64,000 nt of DNA from Terriglobia bacterium. Its GTDB lineage: Bacteria > Acidobacteriota > Terriglobia > Terriglobales > Acidobacteriaceae. The notes under the pieces were generated by a model. The model saw only the letters and a list, made by a program, of their open reading frames with translations, had not been told where the DNA came from and did not search any database. The stretch lies in the NCBI GenBank assembly GCA_020073465.1, contig JAIQFC010000010.1:124001-188000 (forward strand), read 5' to 3'. Of this stretch, positions 28,047 to 38,466 are shown in pieces. The first letter of the stretch is position 1. Every line of letters starts with the position of its first letter. The position numbers and the translations under genes are program-made.

Positions 28047-28524
28047 AGGTGATGCTCCTGATTGTGTCTGGCAAGTGAGTGCCTGGTTCTTGTCGTTCAT
28101 GAGGCGGCGGGGAACCGCCAAGGTAAGAATGCTCGACGCGGGGAAAATTGCACTGAATTTCAGACTCCCAGTGCGCCACCGGATGGACCATCCAGGGCAG
28201 GTCGCACAGTGGAGATTGCCTGAGAATGCCCGATTGTAGGCAGGATTGGGCCGGCATGGCCCGCGGTAACAGTTACCTTCAGGGTGCGACCTTTACTCCG
28301 TGTAAGTGCGTCCGGCAAACACCGATTCATCAGCGGGAGCTTCCAGACAGCGCTCGAATGGCTTCACACTGTCTTGTGTGGAAAAGGCAAGTCGAGTGCT
28401 ATGATTCCCCGGCCACGGGGGATCCGGCGATGCGTTTGGGGCCTCTTACCCAGTGAAAATGCGCCGCGTGCTTTCTCAGTGTCTGTGGAATCATGGCGGA
28501 TGACAAGGCCAAGAACGGAGGCAC
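28047..28524. other. Divergent intergenic region with a 13-base palindrome
   Basis: The 478-base region between the secreted pair (minus) and the glycoside hydrolase-like gene (plus) has no convincing ORF. GGTAAC-A-GTTACC at 28265-28277 is a perfect palindrome and directly follows a GGGCC-N5-GGCCC inverted repeat (28248-28262). Either could be an operator; no regulator is identified. Confidence 0.4.
28265..28277. promoter_or_regulatory. Palindrome GGTAAC-A-GTTACC
   Basis: A perfect 6+1+6 inverted repeat in a divergent promoter region, 219 bases from the minus-strand start and 248 bases from the plus-strand start. It could be a binding site for a dimeric regulator; nothing ties it to a family. 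Confidence 0.3.
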
Positions 28525-30750
28525 ATGGCAACTGCATCGATGTGGATTGTTGAAGAAGTCACGAGCGGACTTCGCAGTCGAAAGCTTCTCCGACGGGCGA
28601 TTACGGCGGGCTTCGTAGTTGTGTGGCTATCGCAAAGCGGAGTTGCTTTTGCCCAATCGCAAGCGGGCTCGCCTGGGACACAGGTTGCAACGGTTCACGT
28701 CGATGCTACACCGGGACATGCAATCAATTCCTTTGATCCTGACAGTGCTCTCGGCAGTTCCATCGATGTGCTCTCCCGCTACGACATCAATAAGGTGTAC
28801 ACGCCCCATATTGTTCAGGAGTCTCTGTCGGCGGGTTGGGGGCCGATTACTTATCGGAACAATACCGAACTCCGCATGGCTGCATGGCACTGGACGGAGA
28901 ATGGAACCTGGAGTGATGCAGCGCATCGCAGCGGATACTTCACCGGGAGCACCGAACTGAAGCAACCGACGCGTTACATTTTTGCGTACGCTCTTCCGCA
29001 CCGCGGGTTTGCCACCAGCGGAGACCGTCCGATTCAAGGTCCGAACCTCAGTTATTGGAAAAGTAATCCATACCTCACCAGCAAGTTCACCGGCGAAAGC
29101 GATGCTCTCCATCCGCAGTGGGTGGTTGTGGACTTGAGAGCTGAAAAGACTGTGAACGCCATGCGCATCGCATGGGCGAGTCCTTACGCCACGACATATC
29201 AAGTGGAATACTGGGTAGGCACAGGCGCCCTGGATTTCGATGGCGGACCGAAAGGTGAATGGAAGGTCTTTCCCTCGGGACTTTTGAAGAATGCCCAAGG
29301 CGGCACTGTGACGCTGAAGCTTTCCGACAGGCCAGTATCTACACGCTATCTACGGGTACTCATGACCGCTTCTTCGAACACTTGCGACGAGCACGGATCC
29401 GGTGACGTCCGCAACTGTGTCGGCTACGCCATTCAGGAAATTGCTGCCGGTACGACGGATGCGAGCGGAGCGTTCGTAGAAGTACCCAAGAATGAAGGTG
29501 AGAGGCGAACGACCTATTGCGTGTCGTCCATCGATCCATGGCACTCCGAGGAGGACGTGGACGATGGTGGAGGGTACCAGCACAGCGGCTTCGACATCTT
29601 CTTTACCAGCGGCCTCACCAACAATCTGCCGGCGATGATCCCCGTGACCATGCTCTACGGCACTCCCGACGACGCGGCCGCCCAAATTGCATACATCGAG
29701 AAGCGTGGCTATTCCATCGGGTACATCGAAATGGGAGAGGAGCCAGACGGCAAGCACGCCATGCCGGAAGACTATGCCGCTCTGTATCTTCAATGGGCCA
29801 CGGCCATTCACAAGGTTGATCCCAAGTTGAAGCTGGGAGGGCCGATTTTTGAAGGCGTCAATGAAGACATCCGGGTATGGCCCGACGCACAAGGTCGAAC
29901 GTCGTGGATGGGGCGCTTCGTCGATTACCTGAAGGCGCACGGACGACTTTCCGATCTGGCGTTTGTTTCCTTCGAACACTATCCTTTTGAGCCTTGCGAC
30001 ATCACCTGGAAGACGCTTTACCGCGAGCCGCAGCTCATGAAGCACATTCTGCAGGTTTGGCGAGACGACGGGGTGCCCAAGGACGTGCCGCTGATGGTCA
30101 CGGAGAACCATCTCGCCGCCGCTCTCAGCGGGCCGATGACCACGATTTTCGCCGCACTCTGGCTTGCCGACAACGTTGGGTCTTTTTTTGAAGGAGGAGG
30201 CGCGGCCTTTTATCATTCGCCTATTCAGCCACAGGGTGTGCAGGAGACGTGCCTGGGATGGGCTTCATGGTCGAATTTTGTGTCCGACGAACGCTACGAG
30301 ATCAAGGGATACACTTCGCCGTATTACGCCGCGCACATGATCAATCTGGAGTGGGTGCAGCATCGTTCGGGATTGCATATCATGTTCCCCTCCTCGACCG
30401 ACATCAAGGATAGTGACGGGAATGTGCTGGTGACTTCTTATGTCGTACAGCGCCCTGACGGAAACTGGTCACTGATGCTGGTGAATCGCGATGAGACCAG
30501 TCCACACTCGGTGCGGGTTGTGTTTGAGAATTCCAAGAGCAAGGGAAACGCGATGTTCTCGGGGCCTGTCACGTTTGTCACTTTCGGCAGTGAACAATAT
30601 GTGTGGATAAACGACGGCCCCAATAGCCATCCCGATCCCGACAATCCACCCGTCGCCACTACCATTGTGGCAAACCCGCAAAGCGTGTTCACTCTGCCGA
30701 AAGCTTCGGTCTCGGTGCTACGCGGCAAAGTGCCCAGTCTCAAGGACTGA
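28525..30750 (+). CDS. Secreted glycoside hydrolase-like protein with discoidin-type domain
   Basis: The ATG at 28525 follows GGAGG. A signal peptide ends near GVAFAQSQAG. Residues about 190-310 look like an F5/8-type-C (discoidin/CBM32-like) beta-sandwich (PQWVVVDLRAEKTVNAMRIAWA ... STRYLRVLMT), often used for carbohydrate binding. A TIM-barrel-like domain follows with GYIEMGEEPDGKH (E405/E406, candidate acid-base) and PLMVTENHLAAA (E527, candidate nucleophile), an arrangement typical of clan A glycosidases such as GH39 or GH79. The C-terminal ~130 residues form a beta-domain (WSLMLVNRDETSPHSVRVVF) as in GH39/GH51 enzymes. The substrate is unknown. It stands alone and converges on the phosphoesterase gene. 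Confidence 0.7.
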   Translation: MATASMWIVEEVTSGLRSRKLLRRAITAGFVVVWLSQSGVAFAQSQAGSPGTQVATVHVDATPGHAINSFDPDSALGSSIDVLSRYDINKVYTPHIVQESLSAGWGPITYRNNTELRMAAWHWTENGTWSDAAHRSGYFTGSTELKQPTRYIFAYALPHRGFATSGDRPIQGPNLSYWKSNPYLTSKFTGESDALHPQWVVVDLRAEKTVNAMRIAWASPYATTYQVEYWVGTGALDFDGGPKGEWKVFPSGLLKNAQGGTVTLKLSDRPVSTRYLRVLMTASSNTCDEHGSGDVRNCVGYAIQEIAAGTTDASGAFVEVPKNEGERRTTYCVSSIDPWHSEEDVDDGGGYQHSGFDIFFTSGLTNNLPAMIPVTMLYGTPDDAAAQIAYIEKRGYSIGYIEMGEEPDGKHAMPEDYAALYLQWATAIHKVDPKLKLGGPIFEGVNEDIRVWPDAQGRTSWMGRFVDYLKAHGRLSDLAFVSFEHYPFEPCDITWKTLYREPQLMKHILQVWRDDGVPKDVPLMVTENHLAAALSGPMTTIFAALWLADNVGSFFEGGGAAFYHSPIQPQGVQETCLGWASWSNFVSDERYEIKGYTSPYYAAHMINLEWVQHRSGLHIMFPSSTDIKDSDGNVLVTSYVVQRPDGNWSLMLVNRDETSPHSVRVVFENSKSKGNAMFSGPVTFVTFGSEQYVWINDGPNSHPDPDNPPVATTIVANPQSVFTLPKASVSVLRGKVPSLKD

Positions 30751-30845
30751 ACGTGATCGCGTGTCTGTGCTACATCTGTAGATGGAGGGCCCTCTACCGT
30801 GTCATCCCACTAGAGATCCTCATGGAAGATCCGGTCTAATTCCGG

Positions 30846-33527
30846 CTAATTTACTTTCAGGGTCAAGCTTACGGAACGGCTCACACCCTGCTGGCTGCCG
30901 GTCACGGTCAATGTGTAGGTATTGGCCGGAGTACCGTTCGAAGATCCGCCTCCACCGCTGGCTCCGCCGCACGCCGTCAGGATCGTGCCGAAGCAAAGCG
31001 CAGCGGCGACACACATGCCGGCGCGCAATCGCTTCGACTCGCGAACTGACGGAATCGCTGCAAGGGTGAGCACAAAGAGCAGAACGCCAAGGAGAGGTCG
31101 CCACGGTGGCGCCAAGGGAGACGCCATGTCCGTCCCGGCAGCCGCAATCGTTCTTGCCGTTGTGGTCACATTGACCGCGAATGCCACGGCCGACGTGCCA
31201 CTGACCGCCAGGTTCGACGGAACCGTGCTGCAGTTCCCTTGCGGCAGTGAGCCGCTACATGCCACTGTCACGGTGCCCGCGAAGCCGTCCAGCGGGTTGA
31301 CTTGCAGATTATAGGTTGTCGATTGGCCTGCCGTGATCGTGGCTGAGGTCGAGCCACCGCTTGCGACGCCTAGCGAGTAGTCTGTTCCCGTGCCTGACGC
31401 GGTGACCGTCTGAGGACTGGTCAGATCGTTGTCGTTCAAAGTGATAGTGCCGGCGCTGGCGCCCGCCGCTGTCGGCGCGAAGCTGACGTTGATGGTGCAA
31501 CTGCCATTGGAAGGCACTCCCGCCAGGCAAGTATCGCTCTCAGAGTATCCTCCACTCGCGACAATACTGGCGAAGGTCATCTTTGCCGGGCTTGTGTTCG
31601 TCACGGTAATGGTCTGCGATACGCTGGTGGTTCCGACAAGTTGATTTGCGAAGGTGAGAGCCGAGGCTGACAGCGTGATACCGGTGCCGACAGAGCTCAG
31701 TCGAACCTGATGCGGATCGCCTGGGTCGCTATCGAAAATTACCAGATTGCCCACGCGTGGGCCGGAGGCAGTGGGGGAGAAGGTCACGGTAAACTTGCAC
31801 GTGGCGCCTGCCGCCACACTCGACCCGCAATTATTGGTCTGCGAGAAATCTCCCACAGCCGACACCTTGGTGATGGTGAGAGGGCTGCTTCCTTCATTGG
31901 TTAGAGTAACGGAGTTCGTGGTGGAGGTGCCGATGGCGTGGGTCCCGAACGTCAGTCCAGGATAGGTGGAGGATAGATTGACGAGAGTGCCTGTTCCAGT
32001 CAACGCGACGTGCTGAGGGCTGGTCGCGTCGCTGTCGGTGATGGTGAGCGTGCCAGTTCGCGCTCCCGTCGCCGTCGGAGTGAAAGTGACCCCAATATTG
32101 CACGTCGACCCAGCGGCGACCGACGGAGGGCAGAAATTTGTGGCCGCGAAGTCACCGGTGGCAGAGACCTGCGAGACGGCCAGAGGTACCGTCCCGAAGT
32201 TCGACACGATCACGAGGTTCGTCGCGCTGGCCACGCCGACCACTTGATTGCCGAATGGCACCACGGTCGTTGAGGCGACCGGGCAGGCTCGGGCGGGCAG
32301 AACGAGCGGCGGCCGGGGTGTTTGCGTGAAGTCAAAGCTGTCCGTCGTGTCGCTGGCTGCCCCGTCCCGTGCCGTGAGGGGAGTCAGGCCAAACCGCTGC
32401 TCGATGAACTTCAGTACGGACGCGAACTCATACTGGGTATGCGAAATGAAGCCTGCCTTCGCGAAGGGAGAGATGATCAACAGCGGTACCCGCGGTCCGA
32501 ATCCAAAGGTGTCAGTACTGGGTGGAGGAACGTGATCATAAAAGCCTCCAAAGTCGTCCCAGGTTAGAAAGATCGCGGTGGAATTCCAGTTCGGTCCTTG
32601 CATGATCGCGTTGATCTGGGCGACGGTCCAGTTCTCTCCCACGCAAGTGCTGTTCGGGGGATGTTCGCTCTCTGGTCCGGTAACAATCCAACTCACGGCG
32701 GGGAGATTTCCGCTTAAGGCATCTGTGACGAACTGGGTAGCGGGAATTACATGTTCCGACCACAGATTGGTGTTGCGAATATGGCGGATGGCGTTCAAAG
32801 CTGAGAACACGTATCCGCGTTCTCCCGGTGGAGGAGCATAGTACTTCCACGAGAGTCCCTGGGCCTCAAGGCTGTCGGCAATGGTGGGAATATCGAAACA
32901 TGGAAACTCGTTTGTGATGTCTCCTTCCTCGTCCATCACGGGCACGACGACGCTGGGATCGTTGTCACATCCCCAGCCTTGTGTTCCTAGCGCATGCAGA
33001 GGGGAGAAGGGAATATCGATGGTTCCGGCTCCCTGGGCGGCGACAGTGAATAGATGATTCGGAAAGCTAGGACCGTGTTCGGAAGAGAACATGCGGTCAG
33101 CCAGCACAAAATTCTGCGCGTAGGCAAAGTAGTTTGGTATGTCGGCCTGAGTCATCTGGGTATAGGCCAGCCAGTCCCCGTTCTTGTTGCCCCCCGAAAT
33201 CAGGTCGAAGCGGTCCATGGTGTCGCCATTCATGCCATTAAGAGCCCCGCTCCAGGTATGGTCGATGTCATGTGGGGTTTGATCCGGCGCGCGGCCCAAC
33301 AAGCGGACCAGGCCGCTGGAAGTAGTGCCGCTGGATGCCCCGTCAGCCCCCGGGAAGGTCCCAAAGTAGTGGTCAAAAGTGCGGTTTTCCTTAATGATGA
33401 AAACAATGTGCTGGATGTTCGTGAGGTCTGCCGGCCTGGTTTGGGCGAGAAGGACTGGCGCGCCGACGAGCACCAGCAAAGTCAGAGCGCCGTGGATCAG
33501 AGTTTTCCCGGAAGCAGGTCCATGCAT
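30846..33527 (-). CDS. Secreted phosphoesterase (phospholipase C/acid phosphatase family) with choice-of-anchor-D repeats
   Basis: After a signal peptide the first ~400 residues match the phosphoesterase family of bacterial phospholipases C and acid phosphatases: [19 protein letters not shown] near the N-terminus (nucleophile region), [17 protein letters not shown], and [17 protein letters not shown], the metal-binding His region. Three or more HYDIN/choice-of-anchor-D repeats follow ([20 protein letters not shown] ... [18 protein letters not shown]). The C-terminus holds an Ig-like segment, hydrophobic stretches at about 805-860 and a [21 protein letters not shown] tail common on acidobacterial secreted proteins, suggesting cell-surface anchoring. 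The start is taken at ATG 33527; the frame is open 14 codons further. Confidence 0.85.
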   Translation of the reverse strand: MHGPASGKTLIHGALTLLVLVGAPVLLAQTRPADLTNIQHIVFIIKENRTFDHYFGTFPGADGASSGTTSSGLVRLLGRAPDQTPHDIDHTWSGALNGMNGDTMDRFDLISGGNKNGDWLAYTQMTQADIPNYFAYAQNFVLADRMFSSEHGPSFPNHLFTVAAQGAGTIDIPFSPLHALGTQGWGCDNDPSVVVPVMDEEGDITNEFPCFDIPTIADSLEAQGLSWKYYAPPPGERGYVFSALNAIRHIRNTNLWSEHVIPATQFVTDALSGNLPAVSWIVTGPESEHPPNSTCVGENWTVAQINAIMQGPNWNSTAIFLTWDDFGGFYDHVPPPSTDTFGFGPRVPLLIISPFAKAGFISHTQYEFASVLKFIEQRFGLTPLTARDGAASDTTDSFDFTQTPRPPLVLPARACPVASTTVVPFGNQVVGVASATNLVIVSNFGTVPLAVSQVSATGDFAATNFCPPSVAAGSTCNIGVTFTPTATGARTGTLTITDSDATSPQHVALTGTGTLVNLSSTYPGLTFGTHAIGTSTTNSVTLTNEGSSPLTITKVSAVGDFSQTNNCGSSVAAGATCKFTVTFSPTASGPRVGNLVIFDSDPGDPHQVRLSSVGTGITLSASALTFANQLVGTTSVSQTITVTNTSPAKMTFASIVASGGYSESDTCLAGVPSNGSCTINVSFAPTAAGASAGTITLNDNDLTSPQTVTASGTGTDYSLGVASGGSTSATITAGQSTTYNLQVNPLDGFAGTVTVACSGSLPQGNCSTVPSNLAVSGTSAVAFAVNVTTTARTIAAAGTDMASPLAPPWRPLLGVLLFVLTLAAIPSVRESKRLRAGMCVAAALCFGTILTACGGASGGGGSSNGTPANTYTLTVTGSQQGVSRSVSLTLKVN

Positions 33528-33764
33528 GAACACTTCAACCCCGAACCCCTGAAAACGACTCGGACCCATGTCAAAAAGTTGCTGGCCCGGTTAAGAGCTA
33601 CCCTCGCTTGTAGTAGACTCCGTAGCTGTCGGATTTTGTCATGTGGTCAGCGAGAGCAAATGCCGCCTCTCAACGCCTGGCCTCCTCTCCAGGTCGCCTC
33701 TACAGCGTAGCTGCAGCGAAACCAGGCTTTGTCCAGATCGATTTATCTCCATCGGGGTGAACTC

Positions 33765-34265
33765 ATGCCATTCGAATTTGCTATCAACGGCCGTCCCGCC
33801 AAGGTGGATGTACCGGCTAATATGCCCCTGCTGTGGGTGATCCGGGACGTTCTTAATCTACACGGCACCAAGTATGGGTGTGGGATGGCGCTGTGCGGTG
33901 CGTGTACGGTTCATATTGACGGTGAACCCACGCGATCCTGCGTTACCGATGTGTCGAGTGTTGCAGGGAAGAAGATTACGACTATTGAAGGCCTCTCGGC
34001 TGACGGAACCCACGCCGCACAGCTGGCATGGCAGGAACTCGATGTGCCGCAGTGCGGATACTGCCAAGCGGGACAGATCATGTCTACGGCCGCTCTGCTG
34101 GCCAAAACTCCACAGCCAACCGAAGCCCAGATCCACGAGGCGATGGACGGCAATCTATGCCGCTGTGGCACCTACCTCCGCATTCGTCAGGCGATCCACC
34201 GCGCCGCGGCGCTCTCGGCCGCCGGGGCAAAACACGAGGCGTACACCGCGAAGGGGAAGAAATAA
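33765..34265 (+). CDS. Isoquinoline 1-oxidoreductase-like alpha subunit (2Fe-2S)
   Basis: The 166-residue small subunit has two 2Fe-2S domains: a plant-type ferredoxin ([16 protein letters not shown] ... RSC) and a four-helix domain ([10 protein letters not shown] ... GNLCRCGTY). It passes electrons from the molybdopterin subunit encoded ten bases downstream. The start at ATG 33765 follows GGGGTGA and begins directly with the ferredoxin fold. Xanthine-oxidase-family enzymes hydroxylate aldehydes or N-heterocycles; the substrate cannot be told. A close paralogue lies at 50816. Confidence 0.92.
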   Translation: MPFEFAINGRPAKVDVPANMPLLWVIRDVLNLHGTKYGCGMALCGACTVHIDGEPTRSCVTDVSSVAGKKITTIEGLSADGTHAAQLAWQELDVPQCGYCQAGQIMSTAALLAKTPQPTEAQIHEAMDGNLCRCGTYLRIRQAIHRAAALSAAGAKHEAYTAKGKK

Positions 34266-34274
34266 GGAGGCGTC

Positions 34275-36482
34275 ATGGAAGCCGTTCTCATCGATCGTCG
34301 CTCATTTCTCCGTGTAGCTGCCGTGGCGGGAGGCGGGATGGTGCTGAGTTTCTATCTGGACCCGCTTCTGCCCGGACAGGCGCAATCCCCCAGCCGGCCC
34401 CTGATGCCCAACGCATTTGTTCGGATCGCGACCGATGGCACCGTAACCATCATGGCGAAGAACCCCGAGGTCGGCCAGGGCGTGAAGACGATGCTCCCGA
34501 TGCTGATCGCGGAAGAACTGGACGTGGACTGGAAGAATGTAAAGATCGAGCAGGCCGATGTGGATGAATCGAAGTACGGGGTGCAGTTTGCCGGCGGCAG
34601 CCGTGCGACTCCGCTCCACTGGGACTCGCTGCGACAGGTCGGAGCCGCGGCGCGGCAGATGCTTATCATGGCGGCGGCGCAGACTTGGGGGGTCAATGAG
34701 TCCCAATGCACCACGTCCTTGGGACGGGTCTACAACACCAAGCGCTCGCTAGGTTACGGCGAACTGGCCACGAAAGCCGCAGCGTTGACCCCGCCGGACT
34801 TGAAATCGGTTCGTCTGAAAGATCCGAAAGATTACAGGATCATTGGCCATCCCCTTCCGGGGGTCGACAACCACGCGATTGTCACGGGCCAACCGCTCTA
34901 CGGAATTGATTTCACCGTGCCCGGCATGTTGTGGGCGGTGTTCGAAAAGTGTCCCGTATTCGGTGGGAAGGTAGTGAGCGCGAATCTCGACGTGGTCAAG
35001 GGAATGCCAGGAGTGCGGCACGCCTTTGTCGTCGTTGGGGATAATGATCTGGCAAGTCTCAGCAGCGGCGTAGCAATCGTTGCCGACAACTGGTGGGCGG
35101 CGCAAACCGCACGCGAGAAGCTGGAGGTCAAGTGGGACGAAGGACCGACCGCCGCGCAGAGCAGCGAAGGCTTTGCGCGTCAGGCCGAGGGGTTGTCGAA
35201 ACAGGCTCCCGCACGCACGCTGCGAAACGACGGCGACGTGGATGCAGCGCTGAAAACTGCGGCCAAGGTCGTCGAGGCATCGTATTTCTATCCATTTCTC
35301 GCGCACGCGCCCATGGAGCCGCAGAACTGCACGGCGCACTACAAGAGCGGAAAGCTGGAGATGTGGGCTCCGTCCCAGACTCCGCAGCGTGGGCTGCCGA
35401 TGGTGGCGAAGGCGCTTGGTATAGCCCCAGGTGACATCACGATCCACTTGACGCGCATTGGGGGTGGATTCGGGCGACGTCTGAATGACGACTACATGGT
35501 GGAGGTCGCATGGATCGCCAAAGTTGTAGGTGTTCCGGTGAAGCTGCTGTGGACGCGCGAAGACGATATGCGCCACGACTTCTATCGTCCCGCCGGTTTT
35601 CATTTCTTCAAAGGTGGTGTCGATGCCTCGGGCAAGCTCACAGCATGGCGCAATCACTTCGTGAGCTTTGGTGAAGGCGAGCACTTTGCGCGCGCCGCAG
35701 GCATCGACGGTGACGAGTTCCCGGCACGTTTCATTCCGAACTACGCGCTGCATACGTCCGTGATGGCCTTGGGCGTTCCGACGGGCGCGCTGCGTGCCCC
35801 TGGCAGCAATGGGATCGCGTTCGTCATGCAGTCGTTCATCGATGAGCTCGCCCATGCTGCGGGCAAGGACCCGCTGCAGTTTCGGCTCGATCTTCTCCAA
35901 GCACCGACCCTGCCCCTGTCGGAGGAAGGCCAGAAAGAGCCTCCGGCGGCTCAATTCAATGCCCTGCGGATGCGCGGCGTGCTGGAGTTGGTGCGCGACA
36001 AGTCCGGATGGGGATCACGCAAACCGGGCACGGGAGCAGGGATGGGCGTGGCTTGTCACTTCAGCCATCTCGGATATTTTGCAGAAGTAGTCGAAGTACG
36101 CGTCGACGAGAAGAGCCAGTTGAGGGTCACTAAAGTATGGGTTGCCGCCGACATTGGTAGCCAAGTAATTAACCCCAGCAACGCCGTGAACCAAACCCAG
36201 GGCGCAGTGATCGATGGACTCAGCCATCTGATGGGATACGAGATCACCATCGACCGCGGACGCGTCCAGCAGAGCAACTTTGACGATTACCCTCCGGTGC
36301 GGATCTCCCAGGCACCGCCAGAAATTGAGGTCCATTTCCGCAAGACACAGTTTTCGCCAACCGGCCTCGGGGAGCCTGCGCTGCCGCCGGTTCTGCCGGC
36401 CGCGTGCAGCGCAATTTTCGCCGCAACCGGAAAGAGAATCCGCAAGCTGCCGTTGACGAAGAGCGGCTACAGTTGGGCCTGA
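34275..36482 (+). CDS. Isoquinoline 1-oxidoreductase-like beta subunit (molybdopterin), Tat-exported
   Basis: At 735 residues it has the layout of periplasmic aldehyde/isoquinoline oxidoreductase large subunits. A twin-arginine signal ([14 protein letters not shown]) at the N-terminus points to export folded with cofactor. The molybdopterin-binding segments [21 protein letters not shown] and [21 protein letters not shown] are visible, and the catalytic Glu of the family is in [14 protein letters not shown] near the C-terminus. It forms an operon with the 2Fe-2S subunit ten bases upstream (AAGGAGG precedes its start). No FAD subunit, cytochrome or XdhC/MoaD-like chaperone gene is next to it, so the electron acceptor is encoded elsewhere. 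Confidence 0.93.
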   Translation: MEAVLIDRRSFLRVAAVAGGGMVLSFYLDPLLPGQAQSPSRPLMPNAFVRIATDGTVTIMAKNPEVGQGVKTMLPMLIAEELDVDWKNVKIEQADVDESKYGVQFAGGSRATPLHWDSLRQVGAAARQMLIMAAAQTWGVNESQCTTSLGRVYNTKRSLGYGELATKAAALTPPDLKSVRLKDPKDYRIIGHPLPGVDNHAIVTGQPLYGIDFTVPGMLWAVFEKCPVFGGKVVSANLDVVKGMPGVRHAFVVVGDNDLASLSSGVAIVADNWWAAQTAREKLEVKWDEGPTAAQSSEGFARQAEGLSKQAPARTLRNDGDVDAALKTAAKVVEASYFYPFLAHAPMEPQNCTAHYKSGKLEMWAPSQTPQRGLPMVAKALGIAPGDITIHLTRIGGGFGRRLNDDYMVEVAWIAKVVGVPVKLLWTREDDMRHDFYRPAGFHFFKGGVDASGKLTAWRNHFVSFGEGEHFARAAGIDGDEFPARFIPNYALHTSVMALGVPTGALRAPGSNGIAFVMQSFIDELAHAAGKDPLQFRLDLLQAPTLPLSEEGQKEPPAAQFNALRMRGVLELVRDKSGWGSRKPGTGAGMGVACHFSHLGYFAEVVEVRVDEKSQLRVTKVWVAADIGSQVINPSNAVNQTQGAVIDGLSHLMGYEITIDRGRVQQSNFDDYPPVRISQAPPEIEVHFRKTQFSPTGLGEPALPPVLPAACSAIFAATGKRIRKLPLTKSGYSWA

Positions 36483-36543
36483 CCCGGCTCCGGGTCCCAG
36501 CTTCTGGCCGGTGAGGTTCTGTTCTGTCCGGTGTGTCGGCAGA

Positions 36544-37707
36544 TCAGCGAGTCGAGAACTCGCGTGACTCCGATGAAGCCAGAGTTGAGGGGGCCGGCTC
36601 AAGATGGTGCTGCGCCCTCCACGTCTGGGCTTTTTTATGCGCCTGGTTGAGTTGGTCCTCACTGATATCCGATTCCGCGATGTGAAGAGCATCTCTCACA
36701 TCCTCACCACCATCGGCTGCAATCTCAAGCCACATATAAGAAAGCGCCGGATCGGGTTTCACCCCAATGCCCAGGTGGAAAGTATTTGCCAGGTTGATGA
36801 CCGCCTTCATGTTCCCGTTCTCAGCCGCCAGCAGGAACAGTCTTAGCGCCCGGGCTGTGTCTTGCGGGACGCCGTGCCCGGACTGGTACATGGAAGCAAG
36901 GTTGTTCTGAGCGCCGGGGTGACCTTGTTGAGCTGCTTTCCGATACCACTCCGCGGCGACAGCAAAATCCTGCGAGACACCCTGACCCGCTTCATAGCAG
37001 GTGGCAAGATCAAATTGCGCAGTTTCCAGACCCGCGTCGGCTGCGATTCGGAACCAGCGCGTGGCACGAGCGGGATCGAGAGGGACGCCCATCCCATCCA
37101 GGTAGGCGACTCCAAGATTTGACTCGGCTGGAGCGTAGCCTTGCTTTGACGCTCTCTCCCACCAGCGAGCAGCACTTTCGTAGTCGCGCGTAACACCCAA
37201 TCCCTGAAAATAGAGCAACCCAACATCCGTCTGTGCGGGAGCGTACCCGTCCGCGGCGGCGCGGCGAAGCCATTCCAGCCCCTTCTGATAGTCCTGATGC
37301 ACCCCCATGCCGTGGACATAGATGCGGCCCACTTCAGTGATGGCAGCAGGTTCTGCCTGGTTCGCTGCTTTGAGATACCACGCAAGCGCCTGGGAGAGGT
37401 CCTGCGCCTGACCTAGTCCCATGCTGTAGGCGTATCCGATGAGGAACTGGTCCCGTGCGGAACCCGCTTCAGCGCGGGCGCGAATCTTTGATATCTGCTC
37501 CGGGTTGCGCAACTGGCCGTCCAGTTGACTCTGCCCGACCCGTCCGCTCGCTGATAACCGCATGGACGGTTCCATGGTTGGCGTCGTGGTTATCTGTGCC
37601 GAGGCTAGACCAAGCGCCACGCCAATTTGCACCAGCAGCAGGACCTCGCCAGCAAAGGAGGATACCCTCAGCCGGGTCAAGCCACACAAAAGGCAATAGG
37701 TGCGCAT
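36544..37707 (-). CDS. Secreted Sel1-repeat (TPR-like) protein
   Basis: The 387-residue product (ATG 37707, preceded by GGAGAC) has a signal peptide, then about eight Sel1-like repeats of 36 residues (for example AQTDVGLLYFQGLGVTRDYE and AQNNLASMYQSGHGVPQDTA). Such solenoids bind other proteins, often in envelope homeostasis or secretion control. The C-terminus is charged and short. It stands alone between the molybdopterin enzyme (convergent) and a 759-base non-coding stretch. Confidence 0.85.
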   Translation of the reverse strand: MRTYCLLCGLTRLRVSSFAGEVLLLVQIGVALGLASAQITTTPTMEPSMRLSASGRVGQSQLDGQLRNPEQISKIRARAEAGSARDQFLIGYAYSMGLGQAQDLSQALAWYLKAANQAEPAAITEVGRIYVHGMGVHQDYQKGLEWLRRAAADGYAPAQTDVGLLYFQGLGVTRDYESAARWWERASKQGYAPAESNLGVAYLDGMGVPLDPARATRWFRIAADAGLETAQFDLATCYEAGQGVSQDFAVAAEWYRKAAQQGHPGAQNNLASMYQSGHGVPQDTARALRLFLLAAENGNMKAVINLANTFHLGIGVKPDPALSYMWLEIAADGGEDVRDALHIAESDISEDQLNQAHKKAQTWRAQHHLEPAPSTLASSESREFSTR

Positions 37708-38466
37708 TCTTGTCTCCAGAATTCGCAAGGCCAATAAGGCCTGCAGAGTTCGAGAAAGGTTTGTGCTTTGCTGTGAAGGAACCCCACGTTTCCCTAACAG
37801 CCGGAAATGAGAACACAGTTTATGAAAAGCTTCGAAAGCCTCCGGCTCGCCGTCGGGACAGGGCCAGAACGTACGAAACCGCGTGCGATCTCAGCAGATT
37901 GCCCGGAACTATGCCGTTACCCAGCGCAGATGTCAAGATGGAACTTGGGTTGTTGAATACATCCCGCAGTGCCGTGCTACCCACTGTTGCGTTTTTCATC
38001 ACCTCCTCGCGCCGGTCGTTGAGATGGTCCCACCAGGAGGAGTTTCACAACCCCTTTTCGGCCTCGCAGCACTGCTAAGAGCCTGTGATTTCAGCACTAG
38101 CCCTGTGTGATCCCCCGCACGGAACGGCCAGAGTGAGGGGTAGAAACTCGTGCGTTGCACACTTTGCCGCAAAAGCATTCAACTCGCGGGGCCAGATCCG
38201 CAGACTGAGCTGCATCGGTGTCATCGTAACTCACTCCGTGGACGCCGGCCCTTAGAGGTTCTTGGCGCCCCTGATTTTGTTCTGGCAAAGCTCTAGTGAC
38301 CGCGCAATGGACAACTACGGCGAAGAAACGGCCTTCTGTACACGCACGAACGGCACCTGTGTGCGTGGCACATTTCATACTGAGTGGGCGCAAATGACTC
38401 CCGCTCATGTCTCACTGTCACGGTTTTTTTTGCGATCCCAGTGACGGTCCAAAAGTGGAGGTAATA
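37708..38466. other. Non-coding region upstream of the TonB receptor
   Basis: This 759-base region between the divergent Sel1 protein and TonB receptor genes contains no convincing gene. A 60-codon minus-strand frame (37820-38002) has a GAGGAGG next to its start but too close and no recognisable product. I see no tRNA or clear riboswitch. Its size leaves room for a regulatory leader of the receptor. Confidence 0.4.

Noticed and set aside
36481-36496. Hairpin GACCCG-GCTC-CGGGTC at the end of the first molybdopterin operon
   Set aside because: Only six base pairs and no following T-run, so termination cannot be supported.
37820-38002. 60-codon minus-strand ORF with a GAGGAGG next to its start
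   Set aside because: Spacing between the Shine-Dalgarno-like run and the start is too short, and the product has no recognisable features.
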